DNA of 23,312 nucleotides, taken from contig CAWKIA010000044.1 in the NCBI GenBank assembly GCA_963849635.1, positions 1 through 23,312 of the forward strand, in the 5' to 3' direction. Below are positions 16,606 through 23,312 of this stretch, one piece after another. The notes under the pieces were generated by a model, which did no database searches, was not told the origin of the DNA, and was given only the letters and a program-made list of their open reading frames with translations. How positions within the stretch are numbered: position 1 is the first letter of the stretch; each line of letters starts with the position of its first letter. Position numbers and translations under genes: made by a program. This DNA is from CAVRUD01 sp963849635. GTDB taxonomy: Bacteria; Chloroflexota; Chloroflexia; Thermomicrobiales; UBA6265.

Positions 16606-16850
16606 GTCGTCCAATCGCCTTATGCCGCCGCCCTCAACAGGATCAGCGGATTTGGCGGGCAAGACTGGCAGGATACCACGCGCTCTCCCAGCCAAAGCCC
16701 TCACGGACGGCCCGGAAAATTGGTGGCGAGAAGATGAAACGATTTTTGCACTTCTGGCGTACTACTAAGTGAGGCTCGGAGACGCCGACGCGGGAACCCA
16801 GCCAGTACCGCATCGCCTCCGATGCCCATCCCTCCCCCTCCCCTCTGTTC

Positions 16851-16887
16851 AGAAGCGCGGGCGCCCTAGCCAGGCACCCGCGCTTCT
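16851..16887. repeat. 15-bp near-perfect hairpin at the edge of the hairpin array
   Basis: Arms 16851-16865 (AGAAGCGCGGGCGCC) and 16873-16887 pair at 14 of 15 positions around the loop CTAGCCA. C/T-rich sequence precedes it and GAGGGGG follows, as in the outer arms of the repeat at 9645-9771. It lies between thrC and the MFS gene, next to the array at 16907-17044. Confidence 0.6.
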
Positions 16888-16906
16888 CCCCATTAACGAG
16901 GGGGAC

Positions 16907-17044
16907 AGGGCTGGCGCCCTGAGGGGGACAAAGCTGTCGCTTTGTGAGGGACACGGCTATCGCCGTGAGGGTGAGAGGAGAACGACGCACATTCCCCCTC
17001 TCCCCCACAGCCCGCAGGGCTGTCCCCCTCACGGCGTCAGCCGT
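16907..17044. repeat. Array of five short hairpins with covarying stems and constant spacers
   Basis: Three forward units start at 16907, 16930 and 16953, exactly 23 bp apart: a 14-base hairpin plus a 9-base spacer of the GAGGGGGAC type. The hairpins are AGGGCTGGCGCCCT, AAAGCTGTCGCTTT and ACGGCTATCGCCGT. They fit one rule: A-NN-GC, loop TNNC, GC-N'N'-T, with two stem positions changing together. Two further units, AGCCCGCAGGGCT (17009-17021) and ACGGCGTCAGCCGT (17031-17044), lie in the opposite orientation with spacer GTCCCCCTC. The second fits the rule when reverse-complemented; the first is a 13-base variant. The array ends 13 bp before the MFS stop codon (17058-17060). The period is not a multiple of three, so it is not coding. 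The rest of 16556-17057 holds no gene. Confidence 0.85.
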
Positions 17045-17057
17045 GTCCCCCTCTCTC

Positions 17058-18506
17058 CTAGTCCGACACCCCCACCGCCTCCGCGCCGACCGATACCCCA
17101 TGCACATCCGCACCAGCGATCTTGCCCGTCTTCGGGAACGCAAACATGACGAGCAGGACGCCCAACCCCGCGATGATGACGATCACGCCGAAGGCGGCGC
17201 GGAATGCCTCGAAGGTGGCCTCAATGCTTGCGCCCTCGCCCGCCCGGGTGAGCAGCACGGTCGACACCACCGCCACCCCAATCGCGCCGCCGAGCTCGCG
17301 CATCATTTCCACCAGGCCGGATGCCAGCCCAACCGATGGACTACTGACCCCCGCCAGTGCGCCGATTTGGACCGACGGCGCCGAGAGCCCGATCGCCAGG
17401 CCGCCGAGGAGCAGGGCCGGAAGCAGATCAACCGGGTAGTCTGCGCCCACTGGCAGCCGGGTCAACCAGGCTCCCGCCAAGCCGAGCAGGAGCATTCCCA
17501 CGACAAGGAGTCGCTTGATCCCGACCGTCGTCGCCAGCTTCGCCCCAACGATGCCGGCGCCGATGAATGCCGTGACCGAGGTCGCCAGCCAGGCCACTCC
17601 CGTCTTCGTCGGGGAGTAGTGGAGCAACTGCTGCATCATCAAGGAGCCGAGAAAGACGAAGGCAAAGAAAGCGCCGCTGAGCAGAAGAGATGCTATATCG
17701 GCCGTGACCATCGCCCGGTTCTTGAGGGACGGCAGGGGCACGAGCGGGTGTGCCGTGCGCGACTCGATCGCCACAAAGGCCGCCATCAGCACCGCCGATC
17801 CGGTGAACATCGCCAGCGTCGACGCCGCGCCCCAGCCGTGGTCCACCGCCCAATCGAGGGCATAGACAAGCAGCAGCAGACTGCCCGTCACCGTTGCCGC
17901 CCCCAGGGTGTCGTAGCGGCGGGCCGAGGTCCGGGTCTCATCCCGCGGCAGCAACGTTGCCGCGAGTGCAACCAGCACCGCCCCGATCGGGACGTTGATG
18001 AAGAAGATCCAGCGCCAGCCTGGGCCATCCGTCAGCAGGCCGCTGGCGATCACCCCGACCGACGCCGACGATCCCGCCACCGCGCCGAAGATGCCCAGGG
18101 CTTTGTTGCGGTCCGCCCCTTCTCGGAACGTGACCGCCAGGATCGACAACGCCGTCGGCGCCAGCAGCGCCGCGCCAAACCCCTGCAGCCCCCTCGCCCC
18201 GATGAGTAGTTCGGCGGACTGGGCCAACCCCGCCAGCAACGAGGCGGCCGAAAAGACCGTCGCTCCGGCCAGGAAGATTCGTCGCCGCCCAAGCAGATCG
18301 CCGAGGCGTCCACCGAGGAGCAGGAAGCCGCCGAGCAGGAGCGAATACGCGATTACTACCCACTGCAACGCGCTCTGCTTCATATCGAGATCGCGCTGGA
18401 TAGCGGGGAGCGCGACGTTCACGATCGCGACGTCGAGCACCACCATGAATTGAGCGAGACAGGTCAGAGCCAGGACAAGGCCCCGGTTAGGTAGTCGAGA
18501 AGTCAT
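17058..18506 (-). CDS. MFS exporter, DHA2 (EmrB/QacA-type, 14-TM) family
   Basis: 482 residues from ATG at 18506, with GGGGGAA just upstream. The first segment holds the DHA2 motif LDVAIVNVALPAIQRDL; GGRLGDLLGRRRIFLAG is the MFS loop 2-3 motif; GWRWIFFINVPIG is the motif typical of this family. Roughly 14 hydrophobic segments are spread over the full length, ending with FGVIVIIAGLGVLLVMFAF. It should export drugs or small molecules by proton antiport in the inner membrane; the substrate cannot be told. The gene lies 231 bp downstream of the ECF sigma gene on the same strand, so co-regulation is possible. Longer in-frame sequence upstream of 18506 is not family-like. Confidence 0.93.
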   Translation of the reverse strand: MTSRLPNRGLVLALTCLAQFMVVLDVAIVNVALPAIQRDLDMKQSALQWVVIAYSLLLGGFLLLGGRLGDLLGRRRIFLAGATVFSAASLLAGLAQSAELLIGARGLQGFGAALLAPTALSILAVTFREGADRNKALGIFGAVAGSSASVGVIASGLLTDGPGWRWIFFINVPIGAVLVALAATLLPRDETRTSARRYDTLGAATVTGSLLLLVYALDWAVDHGWGAASTLAMFTGSAVLMAAFVAIESRTAHPLVPLPSLKNRAMVTADIASLLLSGAFFAFVFLGSLMMQQLLHYSPTKTGVAWLATSVTAFIGAGIVGAKLATTVGIKRLLVVGMLLLGLAGAWLTRLPVGADYPVDLLPALLLGGLAIGLSAPSVQIGALAGVSSPSVGLASGLVEMMRELGGAIGVAVVSTVLLTRAGEGASIEATFEAFRAAFGVIVIIAGLGVLLVMFAFPKTGKIAGADVHGVSVGAEAVGVSD

Positions 18507-18670
18507 GGATTCCCCCAAGATGACTGATTGGGAAGTGATGCGGGGAGGGCGAGCCTGACAACGTGGGAACGAGCTTCGCCGGAGACAGCGACGCACGGCC
18601 CGACGAGTTCGGGCCCGGAACGCACGAATCAGGCGAAATCTATTGGCGGGTCAAAGTCCGACTGGGACGT

Positions 18671-18695
18671 CGTAGGGGCGATGCATGCATCGCCC
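18671..18695. repeat. REP-like palindrome, copy 1
   Basis: CGTAG followed by a perfect 20-base palindrome GGGCGATGCATGCATCGCCC (18676-18695). The GTAGGGGCG head and CGCCC tail are shared with the copies at 20285 and 20380, with a different centre. It sits between the sigma factor and MFS genes. Confidence 0.7.
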
Positions 18696-18737
18696 AATTC
18701 CTTCGCCGGGGCGGTTCGATCCGGCCGCAACTCGACG

Positions 18738-20126
18738 CTAGTTCTGCACCGACAGCGGCAACCCGCAGTCCGCCACCAGACGATCGCCCACAAACCGGAC
18801 CATCGACGTGATCTGGTCGTCCGCGAACGAGAGGACCATCACGCCATAGGCCATAAACGGTTCGTCGTCGCGCCATCGGCGGTAGACCGCCACCGCGGGC
18901 TGGCGGTTCGCTTGGACGGGAATGAGGCGGAAGCGGTCGAGTCTCCCCTTCATCGGGATGGTCTTGAGGAAGTCCTCGATGGCTTCCCTGCCGACGACTC
19001 GGAGCGGTTCTGGCGGCATCGTCAGCAGGGCATCCTCGGTCAGGACCGCCACGATGCCGGGGACATCGACCGCATGCCAGGCTTCGATCAGCCTGCGAAC
19101 CACCGCGTCCTGCGTCTCCCGCTGCGGGCTTGCGTGGGCACGCGTCAGGCGGCCCGCCGCGCGTGCCTCGTCCAGAGTCGCCCGCGCTCGTTGTAGGGCG
19201 CTATTCGTGGCCGCGACGCTCGTCTCCAGCATGCCCGCGACCTCGATCGCGGTGTAGCCGATCACGTCGCGGAGTAACAAAGCGGCCCGCTGGCGCGGCG
19301 GCAGCGTCTGCACCGCCGCCACAAACGCCAGTTCGATTCCCTCCTGCATGACCACAGTCGCGGCGGGATCGGATGTCGCGCCGATGCGCTCCTCGAGCAA
19401 GTGATCCGGATAGGGATGAAGGAGCACCTCGTCGCCCTCCTGCGGGGTGGAGTCATCATTGCGCCAGTCCAGGCTGGTCGTGCTGATCTCGGACCGGCGC
19501 GCGGGCTGAGCCAGGGCCGACAGGCAGACATTCGTCGCGATCCGGTAGAGCCAGGCCCGGAACGGCGCTCTCGGCTCGAAGCGGGCGATGTTCTTCCAGG
19601 CCCGCAGGAAACTCTCCTGCACGGCGTCGTCGGCATCGTCCAGCGAACCCAACATCCGGTAGCAATGGACATGGATCTCGCCGCGCAGCCCCGATGTCAG
19701 CGCATCGAACGCCAGTTCATCGCCGGCCTGTGCCGCCCGCAGCAGATCGAGTTCGCCCTCTGCCGAAACCTGTTGCACGTGGTCTGTCACTGGCTCGCTC
19801 TGCGTCACACTCACCCTCGATCCGTCCCAGAACCCGTACGAACCGACTTCACGAAGATGGGCCGGGGCGGGTGGCTCGTCGCACCGATCGGCGATGCCTT
19901 CCTGGAAGGCCCGGAACGCCGCCATCTCGAGGAGCGGATTGCTCCCATCTGCCGTCTCCGATGAGGCGACATGGACGAAACTCACGCCGTCATCGAGCAC
20001 GAACGTCGCGTAGTGAAACCCGGCCGGAGCCGTCCGCCACAACTCCTCATACACATTCCGGACGAGCGCCTCATTGGCGGCGGCCTCCCCGGACTTGACC
20101 TTGTACCGAACCATCACCTTGTCCAC
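18738..20126 (-). CDS. ECF sigma factor with N-terminal ABM-like and C-terminal SnoaL-like domains
   Basis: 462 residues. The GTG at 20126 has GGAGG six bases upstream and is preferred over an in-frame ATG at 20141. Residues ~4-97 (VMVRYKVKSGEAAANEALVR ... FHYATFVLDDGVSFVHVAS ... AFRAFQEGIADRC) look like a dimeric alpha/beta-barrel, ABM-like domain. Residues ~130-200 are sigma region 2 (DADDAVQESFLRAW, FRAWLYRIATNVCLS), ~270-320 are region 4 (LPPRQRAALLLRDVIGYTAI), and ~335-455 are a SnoaL-like domain (VVRRLIEAWHAVDVPGIVAV) as in the SigG/SigJ group. Such C-terminal domains are thought to regulate sigma activity. The N-terminal fusion is unusual. A GTG at 19808 with GAGGG upstream could start a shorter sigma factor. 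No anti-sigma gene is adjacent. Confidence 0.88.
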   Translation of the reverse strand: MDKVMVRYKVKSGEAAANEALVRNVYEELWRTAPAGFHYATFVLDDGVSFVHVASSETADGSNPLLEMAAFRAFQEGIADRCDEPPAPAHLREVGSYGFWDGSRVSVTQSEPVTDHVQQVSAEGELDLLRAAQAGDELAFDALTSGLRGEIHVHCYRMLGSLDDADDAVQESFLRAWKNIARFEPRAPFRAWLYRIATNVCLSALAQPARRSEISTTSLDWRNDDSTPQEGDEVLLHPYPDHLLEERIGATSDPAATVVMQEGIELAFVAAVQTLPPRQRAALLLRDVIGYTAIEVAGMLETSVAATNSALQRARATLDEARAAGRLTRAHASPQRETQDAVVRRLIEAWHAVDVPGIVAVLTEDALLTMPPEPLRVVGREAIEDFLKTIPMKGRLDRFRLIPVQANRQPAVAVYRRWRDDEPFMAYGVMVLSFADDQITSMVRFVGDRLVADCGLPLSVQN

Positions 20127-20284
20127 GGTGGACCTCCGCATGAGCCCGTATCACCGACGCCACAATGGCGTCTACCCATATAACTCGCGGTCCATCGCAA
20201 ACTCATCGGTCCAGGTCGGAAACAGTCGTTCAACACGCGATCATGAACGTGAACGGGCGAATCATGCCACGCCGGCAACGACGA

Positions 20285-20311
20285 CGTAGGGGCGGGCACG
20301 GAGGTCCGCCC
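20285..20311. repeat. REP-like palindrome, copy 2
   Basis: CGTAG followed by GGGCGGGC (stem) - ACGGAG (loop) - GTCCGCCC (stem, one G.T wobble). It has the same GTAGGGGCG head as copy 1 and the same loop and 3' stem as copy 3. Confidence 0.75.
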
Positions 20312-20379
20312 GATCACTAACCCCGACGTCACTCAATGAGAAACGTCGTTCCCAATGCGGAATCTTGTGGACGGCAACC

Positions 20380-20405
20380 GGGCGGACACGGAGGTCCGCC
20401 CCTAC
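20380..20405. repeat. REP-like palindrome, copy 3 (inverted)
   Basis: GGGCGGAC (20380-20387) - ACGGAG - GTCCGCCC (20394-20401), then CTAC, so the GTAGGGG head lies on the opposite strand to copy 2. Copies 2 and 3 form an inverted pair with 68 bp between them in the 340-bp gap between the MocR and sigma factor genes, which holds no other gene. Confidence 0.75.
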
Positions 20406-20466
20406 ACCGGCGGTGCGCTTGGCTGGCGTCACGTGGCAATCTCGATCTTGCCAGGGCGACCTAGAC

Positions 20467-21967
20467 CTACGGTAGCGGCACCGGATCGATCGGCGCCCGC
20501 CGTTCCACTCCTCCCGCCCCTCGCCGGATAATCCCACCCAACCGCCGCATCCCCTCCCCGATCCGGATCGGCGAGACGGAGCTAAAGCAGAGCCGGATCT
20601 CATCGCCCCCGGCATCATCGGCATAGAAGTGCTCGCCGGCGGCAAAGGTCACGCCCGCCGCGGCCGCTTCGCGCAGCAGCGACCGTCCCGAGAGCCCCGG
20701 GCCAAGCTGGCACCAGAGGAAGAGACCGCCATCGACTCGCCGCGTCGAGATCGCCCCCTGGGGAATCTCGCGGGTGATCGCGTGCAGCATCGCCTGCTGG
20801 CGCAGGGCGTGTTCAGCTCGCAACCCGGCCAGATGCTCGTCGTAGACACCCGAGACCAGCAAGTCCGCTACCGCCAGCTGCATCAGCCCGTTGGTGGCGA
20901 CGTCCGTCACCCCTTTGATCTGGGTCAAGTGGTCGATGATTGCCGGGGCGGCCGCCAGCCACCCCAAACGCAGACCGCTGGCCAGCGTCTTGCCAAAGGT
21001 GCCGATGTGGATCACCAGATCGCCCTCATCGAGGGCAGCCAGCGTCGGAGGAGGTGGACCATTGAAGCTGAGTTCCCTGTAAGGATCATCCTCCACCACC
21101 GGCAGGCGGTGGCGGGCGGCCAGTTCCAACAGATCGCGCCGGGTGCGCTGATTCAGCGTGATGCCAGTCGGGTTGTGAAACGTCGGGCAGGTATAGAGCA
21201 GCTTGGGCCGGTAGCGCAGGAGCAGATCGTCCAGCTCAGACAGATCGCCGCGACGCACGTCCCACCCGACCAACCTTGCCCCAGCGGCCCGAAATGCTTG
21301 GATCGCCCCAAGGTAACCTGGCCGGTCGAGCACGACCACGTCCCCCGGGTCGACCAGGCAGCGGGCGATCAAGTCCAGCCCCTGCTGCGCGCCAGAGAGG
21401 ATCATCACCCGCTCGGGATCGATCCCGCTCCGGGACGCAATCGCCCGACGCAGCCGGAGCAGCCCCTCGACCGGAACGAGGCCCAGGGCCGTCTGCGCCT
21501 CACGCTCCAGCACCCGGTCCGTCATAGCTCGAAAGGCATCGATTGGAAAGCAGTCCAATGCCGAACGCCCGCGGCGAAGGAGATCATCGATGGATCGGTG
21601 GCTGACCGGATGAGACCTCGCATCGTAAGGTCGCCTGGCGTGCTGGAGCGCAGGGCCAGCTTGCCCCGCCAGGCGAACGGCGCCCCCCGCGCCACCTCCG
21701 CCGCCGGCCCAGGCTCCGCGCAGACAAAGGTGCCCCGCCCGACGAAGCCGCGCACCAATCCTCGCGCCTCTAGCTCCCGGTATGCGTTGACCGTCGTCGT
21801 CCGGCTGACCCCTAGCTGTGTGCCAGATCACGCTCCGATGGCAGCCTCGCCCCGGCCGGGAGCGACCCGGCGGAGATCGCCCCTGCCAGGGAGGATGTCA
21901 GTTGCAGGTAGAGCGCCCCACCGGCCGATCGGTCGAGCGGAAGATCCAAGAAGTCCATACGGTCCAT
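20467..21967 (-). CDS. MocR-type regulator (GntR wHTH + aminotransferase-like domain), two frameshifts
   Basis: The repaired protein has ~500 residues, normal for MocR. From ATG at 21967 (an ATG at 21958 is also possible) the GntR winged helix reads LYLQLTSSLAGAISAGSLPA, ARLPSERDLAHS, then after a one-base loss near 21818 it resumes as LGVSRTTTVNAYRELEARGL and VGRGTFVCAEPG. A second one-base loss near 21568 leads from MISFAAG into ALDCFPIDAFR. The aminotransferase-like domain then runs intact: SGAQQGLDLIARCL, FHNPTGITL, VVEDDPYREL, and the PLP lysine in IGTFGKTLASGLRLGW. MocR proteins bind PLP-linked effectors and often control a neighbouring divergent gene. Here that is azlC-azlD, so an amino-acid effector is plausible (inference). 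No ribosome site is evident, so the message may be leaderless. Confidence 0.88.
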
Positions 21968-22010
21968 TTTGGATCGAGGATCGGCATTTTGGAAGGTCCA
22001 ATTGAGGATT
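21961..22010. promoter_or_regulatory. Direct repeats in the mocR-azlC divergent region, candidate operator
   Basis: CATTTTGGA occurs at 21965-21973 and 21985-21993, exactly 20 bp apart (about two helical turns). GGTCCA also occurs twice (21961-21966, 21995-22000), each followed by a GAGGAT. MocR/GabR-type regulators often bind direct repeats next to their own start; the first repeat overlaps this mocR start codon, which would allow autorepression. Confidence 0.5.
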
Positions 22011-22089
22011 GGCGCTTATCACGCCAGACCAATGGCCCGAATATGGCTGCCGGTAGTCGCGATTGGCCGATGAGGTGAAGGGAGCGCGG

Positions 22090-22857
22090 GTGGTTGCTGA
22101 GGGCGCTGTGCTAGCACCGCGAATCGCCCAGGTTACAGGGGGCTACACCGAGCAACGGCGGCCGTGGCGAGCCGAACTGCGTCGGGGCTACAAAACGATG
22201 CTCCCGCTCTGGCTCGGCGTGGCCCCGTTCGGCGTGACCTACGGGGTCCTGGCCCAGCAGGCCGGCTTCGGTGCGATCGAGACCCAACTCAGCTCGATGC
22301 TCATCTACGCCGGCGCTGCCCAAATGGCGATGATCTCCCTCTTCGACGACGGCTCCGCCTTCATCGCGATCATTCTGACGACCTTCGTCCTCAACCTGCG
22401 CCACATCCTCTATGGCCTCTCGCTCTCCCGCGAGCTGGGCAGCGGTACGGTGGGCCGCGCCGGCCGGTCCTGGCCACGGTCCTCACCGACGAGTCCTACG
22501 GCATCGCCGTCGCTGACGGACAGAAAGGCGACCCAGGCCGCCGGGCCGACGCCTTCCTCTTCGGCGCCAGCATCAGCCTCTACACCCCATTCACGCTCTC
22601 GACCCTACTGGGATCGCCCTGGGCGGCGTCTTGCCCGACGCGAAAAACTCGGGCTGGAATTGGTCTTTCCTCTCTCGTTCGCCGTCCTCCTCCTACCCCT
22701 GCTCCGTACCTGGCGCACGATCGCCGTAGCCTCGGTGGCGGCTGCCCTGGTCCTGGCCGCCGGTCAGGTGTTCGACGGTGGCGTCGCCTTACTGATCGCC
22801 ACCATCGGTGGCGCCGGCCTCGGTGCGATGCTCGATGGCCGGGTGGCGCGGACATGA
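22090..22857 (+). CDS. azlC: AzlC family branched-chain amino-acid exporter, large subunit; three frameshifts
   Basis: The GTG at 22090 has AAGGGA 6-7 bases upstream; a TTG at 22063 is an alternative. The AzlC core is clear: LPLWLGVAPFGVTYGVLAQQ, GFGAIETQLSSMLIYAGAAQ, FVLNLRHILYGLSLS. The reading then moves frame three times, each by one missing base (about 22455-22465, 22612 and 22640), with conserved parts on each side: RPVLATVLTDESYGIAVADG, FLFGASISLYTPF, IALGGVLPDA, and LGLELVFPLSFAVLLLPLL. The three losses sum to a codon, so the end returns to the original frame. The repaired length is ~256 residues. With AzlD it should export branched-chain amino acids or analogues through the inner membrane. 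Its stop overlaps the azlD start (ATGA). Confidence 0.88.
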   Translation: MVAEGAVLAPRIAQVTGGYTEQRRPWRAELRRGYKTMLPLWLGVAPFGVTYGVLAQQAGFGAIETQLSSMLIYAGAAQMAMISLFDDGSAFIAIILTTFVLNLRHILYGLSLSRELGSGTVGRAGRSWPRSSPTSPTASPSLTDRKATQAAGPTPSSSAPASASTPHSRSRPYWDRPGRRLARREKLGLELVFPLSFAVLLLPLLRTWRTIAVASVAAALVLAAGQVFDGGVALLIATIGGAGLGAMLDGRVART

Positions 22858-23165
22858 CGGAACGCCTCCTTCTGGTGGCCGCCATCGCCGCCCTGACCTA
22901 CGCGACCCGCTACACAGGCTTCATCCTGGGCCGGCTCGGCGGCCAATCGATGCCGCCCACCCTCGAACGGTTCCTCAACTACGTCCCGATCGCCGCCTTT
23001 GCCGCCCTGGTCGCCCCCGGGGTCGCCGACGGCCCCGGTGCCCTGACCTCCAGGGTGGCCGCGATCGGCGTCGCCACGGCCGTAGGGCTCCGATTCAAGC
23101 GCCTCTGGGTCGCGCTCATCCTGGGCATGGTCGGATACTGGGTCGCGGATTTCCTCGTGGGTTGA
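22854..23165 (+). CDS. azlD: AzlD family branched-chain amino-acid exporter, small subunit
   Basis: 103 residues starting at an ATG that overlaps the azlC stop. The first segment LLLVAAIAALTYATRYTGFI carries the T-[YF]-x-x-R motif of AzlD; LERFLNYVPIAAFAALVAP and the last hydrophobic segment LWVALILGMVGYWVADFLVG complete the 3-4 segment small membrane protein. The family forms a two-component exporter with AzlC. The ATGA overlap points to translational coupling and equal amounts of both subunits. The frame is intact, unlike azlC. Confidence 0.92.
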   Translation: MTERLLLVAAIAALTYATRYTGFILGRLGGQSMPPTLERFLNYVPIAAFAALVAPGVADGPGALTSRVAAIGVATAVGLRFKRLWVALILGMVGYWVADFLVG

Positions 23166-23312
23166 TCGCTGGTCGGGTCAGGAAATGCCGCATGGCGTGC
23201 CAACACGGCGGCGTACGGCGGGTTGTCCGGTGAAGCCCAGACTGTCGATGAATCGCCGGCCCGGCCGCCGCTTCGCGGAGGACAACGCGGCGGGCGAGTC
23301 CCCACACCAGCG

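Noticed and set aside
15116..16768. 550-codon forward open frame over thrC
   Set aside because: It is antisense to thrC, which has the PLP lysine motif and zinc-ribbon cysteines in frame.
16556..16768. T-box riboswitch upstream of thrC
   Set aside because: A GTGGTATC on the minus strand faintly recalls the T-box core, but the AGGGTGGNACCGCG context, stem I and a proper terminator are missing.
16907..17044. CRISPR array
   Set aside because: The units repeat every 23 bp with a constant 9-base linker and variable self-complementary hairpins. There are no unique spacers of 30-40 bases and no cas genes.
16944..18209. 421-codon forward open frame over the MFS gene
   Set aside because: The product is a low-complexity, Arg/Gln/His-rich shadow of membrane segments on the other strand.
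23166..23312. Start of another gene at the right edge
   Set aside because: Open frames on both strands reach the edge, but none has a ribosome site or family motif in the 147 bases available.
1..23312. tRNA, rRNA, transposase or prophage genes
   Set aside because: None were recognised on either strand; the mobile-looking content is limited to short palindromic repeats.

Overview
The window is GC-rich bacterial chromosome with ECF sigma and ATPase-LuxR regulators, Tat-exported proteins, and palindromic intergenic repeats. The gene mix (predicted-ATPase LuxR regulators, a Cys-rich Tat protein, a toast_rack protein, a SAM-I riboswitch in front of metX-metY) suggests a Chloroflexota member, perhaps near Thermomicrobia/Sphaerobacter. 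That placement is inference from gene content only; no rRNA gene or taxonomic marker is present.

Layout. (1) 1-6.5 kb, regulators and exported proteins: the 3' end of an ATPase-LuxR regulator, a Tat-exported protein with 58 mature-region cysteines, a secreted thrombospondin type-3-like calcium-binding protein, a reverse-strand toast_rack/LiaF-like envelope protein, and a complete 809-aa ATPase-LuxR regulator. (2) 6.65-9.64 kb, methionine synthesis: a sigma70-type promoter, a SAM-I riboswitch with an intrinsic terminator, then metX and metY. (3) 9.64-13.3 kb, a polar amino-acid ABC importer (Tat-type binding protein, two permeases, ATPase) with its own promoter and paired inverted repeats. (4) 13.3-16.6 kb, reverse strand: thrC and thrB (threonine branch from homoserine), a membrane-anchored hypothetical protein and a DUF2283 protein. 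(5) 16.6-20.5 kb, reverse strand: a modular hairpin array, a DHA2-type MFS exporter, and an ECF sigma factor with an N-terminal ABM-like and a C-terminal SnoaL-like domain; REP-like palindromes lie between the genes. (6) 20.5-23.2 kb: a MocR-type (GntR-aminotransferase) regulator divergent from azlC-azlD, a predicted branched-chain amino-acid exporter.

Functionally the window is rich in amino-acid metabolism. MetX and ThrB draw on the same precursor, homoserine, from opposite strands, and importer and exporter modules for amino acids sit nearby. Homoserine dehydrogenase is not in the window.

Two points matter most. First, seven genes carry eleven single-base frame disruptions, mostly in short homopolymers, with conserved protein sequence resuming in the new frame. 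This looks like draft-quality sequence rather than gene decay, so those genes are annotated across the shifts. Second, at 16907-17044 there is an array of small hairpins: three forward units with an exact 23-bp period, and two inverted units. They share constant spacers, and four of the five fit one stem rule in which the two variable stem positions change together. This is the best candidate here for an undescribed element.
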